Under the pieces are notes generated by a model. The model searched no databases. It was given only the letters and a program-made list of their open reading frames with translations, and was not told the origin of the DNA. From Glandiceps talaboti (taxonomy: Eukaryota; Hemichordata; Enteropneusta; Spengelidae): DNA of 64,000 bases. The DNA lies in assembly GCF_964340395.1 (NCBI RefSeq), contig NC_135563.1, positions 14,560,651 through 14,624,650 of the forward strand, written 5' to 3'. The position numbers and the translations under genes are program-made. This document shows, in pieces, positions 21,601 through 36,600 of the stretch (position 1 is the stretch's first letter; every line of letters starts with the position of its first letter).

Positions 21601-24600
21601 AATCTGAGTCACTCAACCTTCGCAAAAAAAATACATCTACGTAAAGTACATGTAGTGTGCATAATCAGCATTCTATATGTATATAGTATTCATGTATTCA
21701 TACTTGTTTTGTGAACTTAGTGTTTGATTTGGAGTACATGTACCTACAGTTGTTAATTTACTTGCCGAAGTTTACCTCAAAATTCAAATAAATTCTCTAA
21801 TATTGGTATACATGTACATGTATGTGAACTGGTCCCGGAAAGACTTCCTCAGCCTCATACAGTTTCTGTGAAATCTAAAAATGGTTATATCAATTAGCGC
21901 AAGTTGATTATTCATGAGTCCAATCAGAAAGTCAAGTACTATGTAAGTGTACAGTACACACACAATAGAAGTAGTTAAAATGTGTTGCAAGGTCATATAT
22001 ACACATTGTCCTGAACAATAGAGCTGTTAATGAAAGTTGGTTTCATTTTATAGTCAATCATCATAGTGTTTTTATAATGTAAGGATCTACTACCCTGGCA
22101 GTTGAGGTCTCGGTTTACTAAGATAGACATGAATCAAAACCATTGTCATGACATGTTGATATATTTAAAGATATTTAATGGATATTTGTTTAATTGTACT
22201 CACAGTAGGGTGCCATTTCTGTTGACTTCCAGCATTATCTTGCAATTTGCATTTTTGGGGACTTCCAATGTTGACACTATCTTGATCACAGGCTGATTAG
22301 ATTGTAGATTTGTACAACAGAGGAACCACTATCACCCACTTGTGTAAATCTACCACAGGTACATGTAGTGTAGTGTCTTAGTAAACCAAGATTTTGATTG
22401 CCAGAGTAGTATCTTGACTACACATATCTATTATCAAAAACATTTCTCATTGAAGCAAAAAATATTTATCTAGAATATTATTATTTGAAATAATAATGAT
22501 ATTATTTCAGTACTGTATAACATATTTCAGGGCTAGGTTAGCTTCAAAGGTTTAGGAAATGCGTGTTCAGTATATTTAGAATCAATTATTTACGCTAGAG
22601 TTTTGATGTTAATAATGATTGACAGAACAAGACTGATAAACTTCATGTTTCGCAATAATCACACATACTGGCAAGCTGTGTCTTGTAATAATATCATGCT
22701 GGGTTTGCCAGTCAGTAACGATATGAGGTACTATCGGAGATGTAAACCATACATTTTGACACAATGTAGAGAGCAAAAATTATATGTGATTTGCCAACAG
22801 TGTGTATGTATGTACCTAGGTATTATTGACCTGGAATGGTTTCCTGTTTCCAATGATGATGACCGTGAAGTAATGGGTTTTTCTATAATAAGGAATTATT
22901 TTGTATTGATTTCATGACATCAACGTGTAGTCCTCTCTGCAATCAATTCTACACAGTGGCATCTGACACTGTGTCACAGCTGAACGTTATCACCTACACT
23001 ACTAAGCTGTGTGTACATTAAACATGTATGTATTCATCTGTACCTGTATGTGCATAACTACTGTAGTCTAGTACAATACACAGATTCTGACTTGCCATTC
23101 ATCTTTCTCGCCATAAAGGGTGTAAAAACAGTATGCTAAATCTGTACCACTACACTTCATAAACAGACTTCAATTTATGTATAAATGGTTCGCTGAAAAC
23201 TAGTTACATCGTTACTGTTAAAAATGACACACCAACACACAACACTCAACAGTGTAACTGTAAGGTGTATTCATTGGAGTACATTTATAAAAGGGTATTG
23301 CATTTATCCTGTGTGAAGTTTAAGTCAACTGTAAGGAATATATAGTAGTTATGTCGTGAAAGTTAATATCTCAAGGTGTCACTTGAGGAAGGTGTTGGAA
23401 ATTTTGATCACATCAGTGTAGAAAATGTGACTGATCGAGTTAACTTCTATATCGTGAATGGCAATATTATACAATAGAACATGCTAAAAGTACTTTCATA
23501 GAAATTGGCTGATTTGGAATGAAAACTTAATGTTTGGTCATTTGAACTTATACTTTAAACTACAGTAATCCCTTCTCTAGTAATTTTATTGTATTTTTTT
23601 TAATGAGAATTCATCTCTTTCCTTTGGGACTGATGCAAGGAAAAGAAAAAAATAGATATTTATAGTGAAAAAGAGACACGAGTCAATTGAGGAAAAAATA
23701 GACAAACACTCCAGTACTTCAGACTTGTAAATTGATACATTTGAGGTAGGATGATACATGTACATGCTTTAATATTTCCTTTTCCAAAGTACTGAATTCC
23801 CTATTAATACTGTATCATGAAAGTCGACTGGAATCGTGAGTTTGTCATTAGAATGTGAAATTAACATAGCAAGGAGATATCATACATTAATACATGTATC
23901 ACATAAACGTGCCATTCTTCACCTGTGTGACATCAAACAGGGCAGATCAAGAATCTAAATCATTCCTGTTCTACCGATCTCAACTGTGTCTGCCAATTCT
24001 ATGCCACGAGTTATTGTAATAATTATGTACTTTCAAAACTGGTAAATGCACACATTTCTTTACACTCATCCTTGGGTGGCATGAGTCTGATACGTAGAGG
24101 TACTTTTATTTTTATTTAACAAATTTTATTCTAACTAAAAAATGATGTAGATTATCTATGACAATTTTTATGTAGCAGCCGATAAGCTTTATACTTCTGA
24201 CTTTCCGTTGAGGTCAGAGCTCCGAAATTACACTTCCCGAATGAATTTACTTCTGGAACAAATATTACGAACGTAATTAAAATGATGGAACAAAAGTCGC
24301 ATTCAGGCAAGGTTTACTTACATTTTAAAACTAAATTTGATATTACATGTACATTGCAAAGTTACAACCAATACTTTTGGTTGAGAAACCCACAGCACAG
24401 TGTGACCTGTACGTAAGCTTGACCTTGCGACTTGGCATGTGATTACATAATTTACATAATATGATTCTGTGGACTACAAATTCTCACCTACCGACTCAAA
24501 TTTGTATTAGTCCACGGAATCACTCGGAGCATTATGACGAAAAACTAACATTAATTTTGTGGGATGATATACCATGTATAAATAACGTGTATGCCAGCAT

Positions 24601-27600
24601 GATTTATGAGATGTGTGTGACTCATATACCAGTTACAATCAACCATGAAGTCTAGAGCATTTACAGGATGTCTGTGTCCCATCTGACCTTATATTGGCCT
24701 ACAATTAAAGGGAAGCAAGTTCTATTATTTCCCCTAGAGAGGGTAGTTCAGCGGCAAGAGTTCAAGATGTGAGTAATATCTCTAAAGGTATAAAAGGTAT
24801 CCATTCATTAGTTTATACATGTATGTATTAAAAAACATCCATTTGTTGTAAAATTAGTTAAACCTTTATGTGAAAGGTGCACATCTGTTAAGTGAATTTC
24901 ATGAACTAAATATACTACATGTTGTTGTGAAGTTAATGACGAAATACAGGGTAAAAATTGTTCAGTCTGCCTGCTCTGAAAGATGACATCATGCTTCGTT
25001 AGGTTCAAACTAATGAAAATTTTGTCAAAAATCATTTTCATCAAATGTAGAACTAAATAATGAAACACTGCAACCAGTGTGGTTATATTACAATGTATCT
25101 GCAAGTACATGTACCGGTATTTAAATTTAAATATCACCCCCCCCCCCCCCACCACCACCACCACCACCACCACACTTGATGAACATTCATATGACCTAGC
25201 AGTGACCCAACTTTTCTTACAGTAGTGAAAGGAAAGGAATAACATACATATTAAATGGCAACCAGCATGGTTCTTACAGATCACACTTTGATGGATATTT
25301 TCTGTGGTGCAATCACTGCATAATTTGTGATGTGTAGCAACTATTGCAATGAATAGTGAGGTTGGGGACTCAAAATGTGGCATATAATAAACAAGAGACC
25401 AGCTTTGATACTAGAGTGAATACATGTATGTAGAGGTTTGAAAATTCATACAAAAGCCATGCCATATGATAAACTTCACCAAAAATAGGCACATTCATCG
25501 AAATCTGGTGTTTGAAATCGTACAAAATCACACCATCTGATAGAATTGTAAATGCTCGGATACATGTAGATGCATTTAGTGAATATGCAAGTTTGGGAAC
25601 TTATTGGTAAAATCATGCCATATGCGTAATATATGCAAAACTAGGTACATTTATCAAAATTTCAGGTTGGCTACTCATACAAAATCATGCCTTGTTTGAT
25701 ACTTTTGCAAACACAAACTTAAAGCAGGTGCATTTATTGATTATTTGGGTTTGAATTCACTTTTTGTATTCCTAAAAGACATCCTACAGTCAACTGTATT
25801 CCTAAGTAAAAGACATCGTACAGTATTCCTAAATGACATCCTACAGTTAAATGAAGTCTTGCAATATGGTATTTATGATGAATATAAAGGCGGATATGTT
25901 TGGAACTCCTACTAAATCATGCCACGTTACAAAACACAATGACTGGTAGTACTAGTAGGGTACATTGTGGATCTAAAATGAGTCAGAGAGAAGCTGAAAC
26001 TTACAAAACAACCATACCTATCACATATGGTTAACCCAAGCTCAGATGCTGCTATTATTGAAAAAATAAAACTTTGGCAGATGGTTAGCACAAACACAGT
26101 TCCTGTTTCAACTTTTGTCTTTCAAAAAAAAAGACAAGACCAAAATTAATTGAAAATGGCAACCGAGTAGTCTTGTGAGAAATATTAAAATGTCGGATGT
26201 GATAAGGGACTACTGTGACATAGAATGTAACCTATCGGGAGATAATTAAATCTTTTAACTAATTGCGTACCTTGGGAAACCAACTGCCAGAGGTGAAGAT
26301 ATTTAATTATCATTTTACCTCTGGAATATCAAATAATGTAGATAAATTAAAAAAAAAAATGAATTCTCAGTTTAATTAACTCCTACACTGGTAATGTGTT
26401 GTTTCGTTTAGATATATTTGCAAAATAAAACTGAATAACAATATTTTATTCTGGGATTTGCTTCCAAGACAGTTTTTGACTCTGAGCGTAGACATTTTAA
26501 TTAGTAAATGTATTTTGCAATTCCTAATCATGTAACCTTTTTGTCATTTTCTTTTCCTTTGAAAATGTCTGGCTGTGTGTGCATGTCATTTTTAATTTTA
26601 GACGATGCATCACTGTTTTTTTTTCATGGCAGTAGTAAGAAAGTAAAATGTACCTGAATTCCCAAAATTTTTTACTCGGTTTCCTATAAAAGTCCTGATA
26701 CAAGATATGGAATTATGGATACAGTTGTACCTGATTTTGATTGCCTGTTACCATGGTTACCAAACCTTAAACAAAAATGTTACACCAGCAGAAAGTAAGA
26801 CTGTAAAGTGTTCACGGATTCGTTATTATTTTGATTGTAAGTCAACTTGACAGGTGAAGTCAATACATTGTACCATAAAGAATAAATAATCGAACTCGCA
26901 TATTATGAAAACAACTGTGCGAAAAGTGCTGGTGATGATTTATGAAGTAATGCTTTTAATGATTTAAAGATTACTGTTTGTGGAAAAGCTTATTCATGTA
27001 CACGTACATGTATTGTTAGCTGTGTATTATATGTCAGTTTTGTAGTGTCTAATATTTGAGGTGACACACATAAAAAAATAAATGGAAATTTTTACAAAGA
27101 TTGTATTTTAATGGAGACGTGTGGGCTTTAAAGTACAGCAGAGAAATTGAGCCTTTGTTGAGAACATAAGGAGAATTTAGCATTTTAGAAATCAGTTGTT
27201 TAATGTCAAAAGCTTAAAAGGTTTCTGATAATAACATGATTTCTGACTAAATGTATTCCAGTTTAAATGCCAAGTATGGATTATCCACAGCAACATATCA
27301 AATTATACAGAGATAATATCGATAATATTACATATTTCATATTTTCTCAAGGATTTAGGAAAAAAATCTGAAATGAAATCAAGAAAGTAGCCGGAAAGGA
27401 TCATACTCCAAAAGGCTGATCAATTTACAGTACGGTGCCTTCAGTTTGAAGGAAATAGTTGCCCTAAAACTTTTTGCATATACCATAAACCAGTTAATTT
27501 TTCGATACATCATAACTTGCATTTTGTATCACTTTCATGATAACCAGTGACCACTGGTATTACAACGTATTTAGGATTTATATTGCATGTGGGATGGCAC

Positions 27601-30600
27601 AATATGACATTCAATTTCTATCAATCTAAAGAAAGATTATCCTCTGCAACAGCTGTTTTGGTTTTATTCGTCACTGAGAGACAAAGGACTGCCGGGCGTT
27701 TGGGGTGAAGAACATGGGATGTCACTTCATGTAGTGAGATTGAAAGTAGGAATGGATAGATTAGAATATCAATAATTATTCCAATATGGTCAGTGGAATC
27801 ACTGAAAAAACAGTTGGGTTTAATAACTTGTCAGGTTCCTGAGAGGGAAGGCTGTAAATAACGTATACATGTATTATCGGGGACGTCATCCTTGTATTCA
27901 CTTACATTTTGAAATGATGGAGTTACAGAGATTTCGTACTACAATAGAAGGAATAAGTTCTCATATTTTCCTTTTTTTAAATACTTCATACATTATTATT
28001 ATAATATCAATCGGGAATTGAATTGAAAATTCTCAACAGAAAAGGTTTGTTATTTATCCACCGTGTTTTTGACAAAGATGTATCGGTATACATGTACAAT
28101 GTCTGAATGCGTAGATTAGTTATTACAAGAGAACTATGTATTCAAACTGGCCAGTGTTTTCTTCAGATTTAATGAATGATTCAACATGATTTGCAAAGAA
28201 AATGTTTGATATTTATTCACCATGATTCTCACAAAGATGAATTGGTACACAATGTCTTGCATGTATAAATTGTGTGTGAACTTACGAATTGTACATGTAT
28301 TCAAACTGGCCAATGTTTTCATCAGATTTAGTTGTTAATATACTGATTAATTTGCAAAGAAAACGTTTGAGCACTCCACATTTTCATATTTTCCTTCCAA
28401 TTTGAGAAGTCTTCGGCCATGAATCCTTCTATAGACTGGTAAAGTAGGGACTTTGATTGATTGATTGATTGATTTGATTTATGTTTGTTATTGATTTGCA
28501 AATATAAGACAACAAATCTTTAAGTGACTGTGAAATCTCACTTGATTGTGGGCTTTTCCATATAGAAATGTTATACATTAAATTATTCATGAGAAGTGAT
28601 TAACATGTACTTATTAACATATAGAGATGTGTTTCATCTTATTACTTGTCACCTGATTCAAAAGGTCACCTGACTCAGGTGAACTGTCGTCTACAAGTTG
28701 CTAGATATTGATCAGTGACAATTTATATTTGTTGGTCCTCCTAATATTAACAAGGGGATGTCGGCCAAAATCAATCTTCCCTTACTGCGATAGTCTGGGC
28801 CTTCAAAATGATGTCCTCAATCATGCATATATGTATACAGCAGTAGTTGACTATTACACAAACACACACATGCCTACTTTATGTGTATACTATCATAAAC
28901 ATAAACTGCTGCCACCAGGGATATGTGCAGGTAACTTGGTTATGTTTATATACCACAATTCTATAAATTGTAGTTACAACATGTTACTAAGCTGCTGTAC
29001 ATGTATGTGAATCCTTTCATTGGTTTATAATACAGTTTGAATCAATCACCACTTGGCTAGGTCAGTTTGTCAGCAAAACACATGTACATGTACTGCACAT
29101 ATATTGTAGTTTCTAGCCTCAACTGATGTCATCAAGGGTTAGGGTGTCCTGGGTGGGAAAGGGGTACAGGATGGGATGGTTTACATGTACATGTATATAA
29201 CTGAAGTACATGTACATGTAGGGTAGGGATGTAATGTATCTGGGGGATGGGGTGGATATGTCTTTATAGCTTAGGTGGGGTGGGGTGGGATGGTGTCAGG
29301 TGTGTCTTTAGCTGAGGTGAGGTACTAACTCTGTGTATAGTTGAGTGGGGATGGGCCAGGGGTTGAGTATAATATAAGTGAGGTTGGGTGAGATGTAGAT
29401 CATCTACATGTAGCTGAGATGGGATGGGGTGGGTGGATGGAGTTGTATGTCTATAGCTGAGGTGGTGTGGGGATGTATATAGCTTCATGAATGAGTTGTC
29501 TCCCAAATACATATTTCCATCAGTGCAAATATACAAATGTATTTCCGACATTCAAAAAATGCATATTATTTTTTCTTAGTATTTACCAATGTAGTGGTAC
29601 ATTAATCATCCACAAGTGATATCACATTAATCTCTTGGGATTTATAAAAAAAATGTCAATTACTATTATGTCTTTGTGATAATGTTTCACAAAAGTATCA
29701 TTTAATGGATCATAGTCTGCAAGAAATATCTAGCATCAGAAATACTCTGTACATGTACATGTTGTGTCAGGTTCTTTAAAAATATACATTTTATTAAATA
29801 GCTCAGTTCCATTCATTTGTAATACTATAATACTCCTGCTGGTTGGTATTTATTATGCATACAAAGTCAGTGAATGTGTTTGATTTTTTGGAGTATATTA
29901 TTAACTAAAGAAAAGAAGAAGTGCCCCCCCCCCCTCCCGCCCCCCTCCCCATCCATCAGAATAATTTGATTTCTTAGTAAGAATAATTTCATCATTATAT
30001 GCTACAGTAAGTCATACATGTGATGTAAATTTCTATGAAAGTGAATCTCTTGTAATTTCAAGATTTAAGTATCCAGTTGCATTGTAACAATGTCAAAGAG
30101 AAAGTTTGTCTGCAGTATTTGGTTTCAAATGTGGAAGTACAGTGTACATGTACATGTATATCGCCATAGTATTGGTAAAAAACACACAATATATTAAAGT
30201 ATTTTAGTACATTTAGGATGTGAAATTAAAACTGAAATATTTGATTTAGATAAGGGATTTCAATGAAATAGAAATCCTGCAAATGTGTACATGTTTGTAA
30301 TCAAAAGAGTACTATTTTTCATCAGATTCAATTGCTTGATTTAAGAAATTGTTAAAAACTGATGTTTATCAATGCAAGTATTGTATATTTACATGTGCCT
30401 TGACGCTATGTAGGAAAAGCTTAAGGCAGAACAATTTCTAGAGTTAACTTACGTCAACAGTCTAGCAGAATAGGGAAATATTTGCTTTAGGAGATTGTAT
30501 CCACAAATGTAGTGTAGTTTATGGTGAGATCCACCTACATGTATGTGGATAAGGACATTGAGAGTTGTGGTACAGTGTCCTGTATTTAGGTCCTTGGCTA

Positions 30601-33600
30601 CGAAAAATCTGTATAGTGTCTGTTCTTTACAACCTAAAGTTTGTACATTTGTATGTATAGGTACATTTGTAAATGTGGGAATAACCCTGGATGTACACGT
30701 AGCAGCAATTCATGATCATCTTTTTCAGCCATTTGCATTGCTCAGAATATCATAAATGTATATTGGTAATCAAATATTGTTAAATCCAATATGCACTATG
30801 TGTATTTTTGAATTAGTTCATGTATATATCATGTATTCTTTCCTTATTTTTATGTGTCTAGTTATAGAATATGAACCTTGTGTTTAAGGTTATGCCAACA
30901 GGGAAGAGTAGTTTCGGATTAGCATATCTTGTTTTAAACTTATCCAGAGGGGTAAACAGATTTGTCAGTGTACAATATAAGTACATACGGTGACCCTATA
31001 GTGTTTATGACGTACATACAGTATGGTGGAAGATTGTAGATTTAAGATAGAGGAAGACTTAGACCAGAGAGACTCCAGTTGGCTAGCATCTGTCTCGTCA
31101 TTCTAACAAACAACATTGTTGAGCCAGATACATGTAGAGCGGCTACAGGAAGTCTTTGGGCTAGTAAGACCTAAAATCACTGTCACTCCTGGAGCAAAAT
31201 GAAAATTTTAATATCACATTTCTTTTAAGGTATAGAATGATAATTAAGGACAAAATATGAGACTTCAAGAACAGATTAATTTTAAAAAACTGATATTTGT
31301 TGCATTTGTATGATGTAAGTGTATATTAACGCAAAATATTATACAGTAACAGTGTAATTTAGGATTGGATGTACATGGACATGTACAAAATGTAGCTCAG
31401 TTGAAAATTGTGAAACCAAAGCTTGCCACTGAGAGGATGCAAAAAGAGAGCCAGAAATCAATCACTCAAAAATCAATTCCTGCACTCTAATGTGTGACGT
31501 GTGTGCAAATGTCAATGATGCACAAAAGTATAGCAGTAATCATTACAAATAAAAATTAGGATTACATGTAAGTAAAAAAGACGGTGATAATATGAACATA
31601 GTGAAAATTCATCGATACATTTTATTGTCTTGATATGTACCAGCACACATACAATGTTTCATTTTAGAAAGAAGTAATGATTGTTACACATGTACAGGAG
31701 AAATGAAGATGCCTTGGTGTTTCACTCATGAGACATGATGTATTCTATTCACACTCTTCACAACTTCAAATGCAGAATAAACTTGCATGTACAGGTGGAG
31801 GTGCTGCCACAGTGGCGTAGACTGTCAAAAGTCGTTTCGTGCCTTTTTTTGCCACGTTTCATCCAAAACAAAGTCGGCGCCTCGCTTGTGCCTCTGACAC
31901 TCGCTGTTGCTATCAGTACGCAGTTATACTAGTATTGCTCCGGATGATGGGAGTGAGGTGACGACTTTAGTTTTAGATGAAACATAGCGAAAAGGTACAA
32001 ACGACTGTCAACAGTCTAACAATGGGGATATAGAAGTAGACAAGTTACCATGTTGATTATCAGGTGGAAAGTAAACAATTGAAGCTATAAAATCATCAAG
32101 TCAATGTAATGTTATTATCAGTTAGAAAGTAAACAGTTTAAGCCATTTACAAATGTAAATCATCAAGTCCATTTCAAATGTTTCCAGCAGAAACCTGTTT
32201 CCACTTCACTGTAAACAAGTAGCAATACTTAAGTTATCACTTTTCAGTGTGATGAGATAATATTAAGTGGCATCCTGCTGTGCGTGTTGTGTCTCAGTGT
32301 TATTGTTAGTCTTGAGTTGAATTGTGTCTATCTTTGTGTAATGTTTCATGGTGAAACACCAAGGCAACTTCATTTCTCCTGTAATACGAACAGCGTGACT
32401 ATTCATGGAGTGTGTATACATACAAGCACGTGTATTTAGATATTTGGTTAGCATTCGATTAAGTAAAACGAACACAGTGACATTTTAAATGTACCGTACT
32501 ATATTAAAGGTACCAACACATACAATAGATAGTTATTGGTTTTAGTAAGAAAGATGTCAATAAAACAAACAGTGACACTATACATGGTCCTTGATTTACT
32601 GTCACATTATCTAAAGGTACATGTACCAGCACATTTTGATAGGTACAGTATTTGGTTTATGAGAAAGATGTCGGTTAAACTAGCAAAGAGTGACAATTCA
32701 TGGACATATTTTCTGTAAGTTACCAGGAAATACCAATAGATATTTGGCTTAAGTGAGAAAGATGTCATTAATACGAACACTGAGTTATAATTCATCAATT
32801 TCTATATCCATGTGTACCAACACATACAATAAATCTTTGGTTTTACTGTCAGTAGCACATACAATTAGATATCCCATTTAATAGAGTGTGATTGGTGATA
32901 AAAACACAGTGTGACAGTTTATACAATGTACATTAATGGGATCTATCAGCACATACATGTATGTGTACATGGTTTTTAGCAAGAAGGTGAATATGAACAC
33001 TGAATTGACAATTCATGGGGCCATACATTTATATTGTCGCATTCTATACCTACATGTACCATCACATACAGTAGATATTTAGTTTGTGATAATTAATATG
33101 AATGTTGAGGAGTTGAACATGGATATACCTCTACATGTATGCCTACATGTACATGTAGTCTAGTTCCTGACGTCCGTGTTCCCACTTTACACTATGTTAT
33201 CTTTACACCTTACGTCTAGTCAATGTCGTTACTCTAGGCATTAAATGTGGTTCAACTCCATGCTGAGTGAAGCGCAAACGTCGCATGTCAGTAGTAATCC
33301 ATTACAAATTGACAGGCTGTCGTCACTCATTAATATTCATTATATGAACGCTGTAGGTGGGAGCACAGAATTCTGTGTGGGAGTAATTACATTGACTAGA
33401 CATAATGTGTGAAGATAACATACAATGTAGTATACAATCGGAATACGGTCATGAGGAACTAGACTAGCCTACATGTACATGTACATTATATAGCTGTGGA
33501 TTGAAATAGAAATCTAATTGTACGTATTAGTGACAAAGAAATCATTACTATGAACAGAATAACAATTTATTGAATATACTTGAAATTATACCATGCACAA

Positions 33601-36600
33601 GCCTTGAGTTAAACATAAAATATGGAATATACAAAAATGTATACTTTGGTTGTTCTATGTCATGACAGTGTGTATCTACATAAATTACATGTCACGACAA
33701 TTTGTCTCTACATCACTTTTTCTTCTGTGTTCGAAATATGAGAAAATGAGTCAAAACATTCAAAATTGCCATTACTTTCCCTGATTTTTAAAAATAGTAT
33801 TGGCGTTGGTATAATTAGGTTATTTTCTAATATTTTTCTTATTCAGTCGAAAAATATTCATAACCTAAAGACCCCTTTAATAGTTCACATATTTTCCCTG
33901 ACCAAAGGAATAAAAATATTGGGGAAGAACATGTACTTCCAGAGTGACTACATTGTACATTTTGTATCTGTGGATATACAGGTACATGTACATTGTACAA
34001 TGTAGACATCGGAGATATCGTAACAATATGTGTACCTCTGATATTTATGTAGGTACCAGTGCAGCATACATGTATAAAAAACATACAGATTATGTATGTA
34101 CAGATTTATCATTGTTACAGGTAGTGCAGAAATCATTTGTAAAACTCATAAAATATTACTATCGATAATGCCTTCCGGATTATATGGGTAATTATCTAAA
34201 GCTACCAGGCAGTGGTAAATGCTGGTATTTTCCTAGAAACTAGAAAATTGTCTGACTACTGCTGGCTTGGAAATGGTACCAGGCCATACATGCAGGTTGA
34301 AATGTGAGTTTTGTGGTTTGTAAAATATTTATCTAGAAAGTCATGGGTACAAAAGACATTTTAATTAATGAGTACATTGTACATGTTTTAGCATTTTTCT
34401 TACATGGTGAAAAAAAGAGTAAAATTCGTGAAAATTTGTCTTTTATGAAAATATCAAGATGTATGATTATAACCACTGGTGCAAGTACATGTACACTATT
34501 CATGTACATCATATAGTAGACATAAAAACCATAAATGATTTATTTGTTGAAGTGATTATTTTAGTGATTTATTCGCATACTCAGAAAACATAGAAACATT
34601 TTGCAGAGGTTTAGGAACACTCAGATTTTGGTGAAAAAAATACTGGTCTGAAAATTGGTTGGGAATTTGCTTGTAATGTCGAGATCATGGAATTTGCTAG
34701 TAATGTCCAGATCTAGGCATAGTCAAGACAAAATGTCCCATAGCAACCAAGGCCACACTCGTAGCAACAACCTAATGCCAGGCTTTTTATAAAGATAACT
34801 ACTGATGGGTAGTCAAGTGTATGAGCATTCAACAAAATAAACAAAATCTGTTCTCATAGCAACCAAGGCCACACCCATAGCAACAGCCTAATGCAAGTGT
34901 CTTTACAAAGATAACAACACTGATGGGCATTCACGTGAATGAGCATCGTTTATGTTCATAGCAACCATTGCCACACTCTTAGCAATAACGAAACATCAGT
35001 GGCTGTTGTATATATCACATGCATGTACTAAAAACCAGGGGGATTAAGTTACATGTAAGTGAATCAAGTGTGCCTTGCAACATACACCAACGGAGGGGCT
35101 ATGCTTACAACCATAGTCATGATATTAGCAATCGAACAAAGATAAATTATGGGATGGTACATGTACATGTACATTGTATGTACCAATCCAAATAAATTGT
35201 ATCCTGTGAATAGTTGCCAAAACTATGAAGCTATGCTACAATGTCATTGGCACTGTTATTTGAACAGATCATGTTTACTGTCAGGATATAGTTTTTTTTT
35301 AGACAATTAAATAAATCACATGCCCAGTGAAGGTCAAGGACTCTCAATATCCTCTGTGTTACATAAATCATTCATATCTTCCTGGCCAAAATATTCAATA
35401 ATTCATTGTTTGATCATGAGCATTAAAGTATGAAAGATGTTGATAAGCCGTAAAATTCCTTTTATGATACATGTAATCGCTGTTGATTTATAGGATATAA
35501 TTGCCTATATTATTGTAACTGGGACTCTACTTCTGGTTTTATTACATTTAAATTGTCTCATTATATTCATATTAGATTCAAGTGAAAATAAATACAAAAC
35601 AGCCCTATATATGTACATGTATGATGTGTACACATATCATACCCCTTTCATTATTTGCCATATATTTTCTGAAGAGTTTAATACAGTGGTACATTGTATA
35701 GTGAAAACTGTTATGCCCTTGTTATTAGCTGAATTACATGTACATTTTGTACCTTCTATTTAGTTGTACATTTTTTGTACACTGGTTTGATATTCATGAG
35801 TATGATTGAATATACACTAGTGATCATAACCTAACTATTAGTATTAGATAGTATATTTAGTACATCCATTTCTTTGCACACTGTAGTTACAGTGTGCAAA
35901 GAAATGGATGTACTAAATATACTATCTAATTTACTAATAGTTAGGTTATGATCATACATCATACATGTACAGCAGTCAACATATACTGGTATGTACATAC
36001 ATTGTACATTGAAAACAAAGACTTTAATAATTCCCATGAAATTGTGAAAATAATTCTACCAGTTAAAACTATACATGTACATTTTTTGTACAAGCACTGG
36101 GGCTTTAAAACTGTACTAGCTGTTCCAGTTTTGAAATATTTTGTTAAATGTACAGTCTAAGCAAACAAATTGTTTGGTTCCAGTTACCCGACCCCACCTA
36201 ATTTTTCACTGCCAACCCTACATTTTTTTACGTATTTAAGAAAAAAATAATAAAATCGTGAAAATTGTGTGAAGTCTCGCAAGAAATAGTGGATGCGGAA
36301 ACTGACAATATAAAACTGTTCTTCCAATCTGTAATGGCTGATACATACATGTAAATTTGTATATCCTCCCCTGTGTTACCACAGACCCAGGGTCAGTTTT
36401 GGTATTACCATGGATTTGCTTCCAAAGCCACAGGTAACTGTAACTTAAGCCATGTTTTGTAAGACATCCTCCCTCGTGTTATCGCAGACCTCAAGGTGTT
36501 AGTTACCATGGTCTCAAATTCTTAGCCAAGAAATCACTGAATGATTTTCAATTCCAGGTGGTGTCAGTAGAGATCTTACACTACAAGAATACAGAAACTG

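Larger units (their letters stand above)
31540..33120. repeat. Degenerate ~110-120-bp tandem array interrupted by a MITE
   Basis: Units share GTACCA(G/A)CACATACAAT, ATATTTGGTTT, AGAAAGATGTC and AA(C/A)A(C/G)(A/T)GTGACA(A/T)T. Units occur on both sides of the family-B element at 31694-32382, so the array predates that insertion. At least six units can be followed. Confidence 0.75.

Noticed and set aside
22603-22917. 104-codon frame in the giant intron
   Set aside because: It has AT-rich composition with no splice acceptor in phase with gene 2 and no recognisable motif.
24808-25383. 191-codon minus-strand frame
   Set aside because: It crosses a poly-C/CCA tract, has AT-rich random-looking composition and no recognisable domain or splice context.
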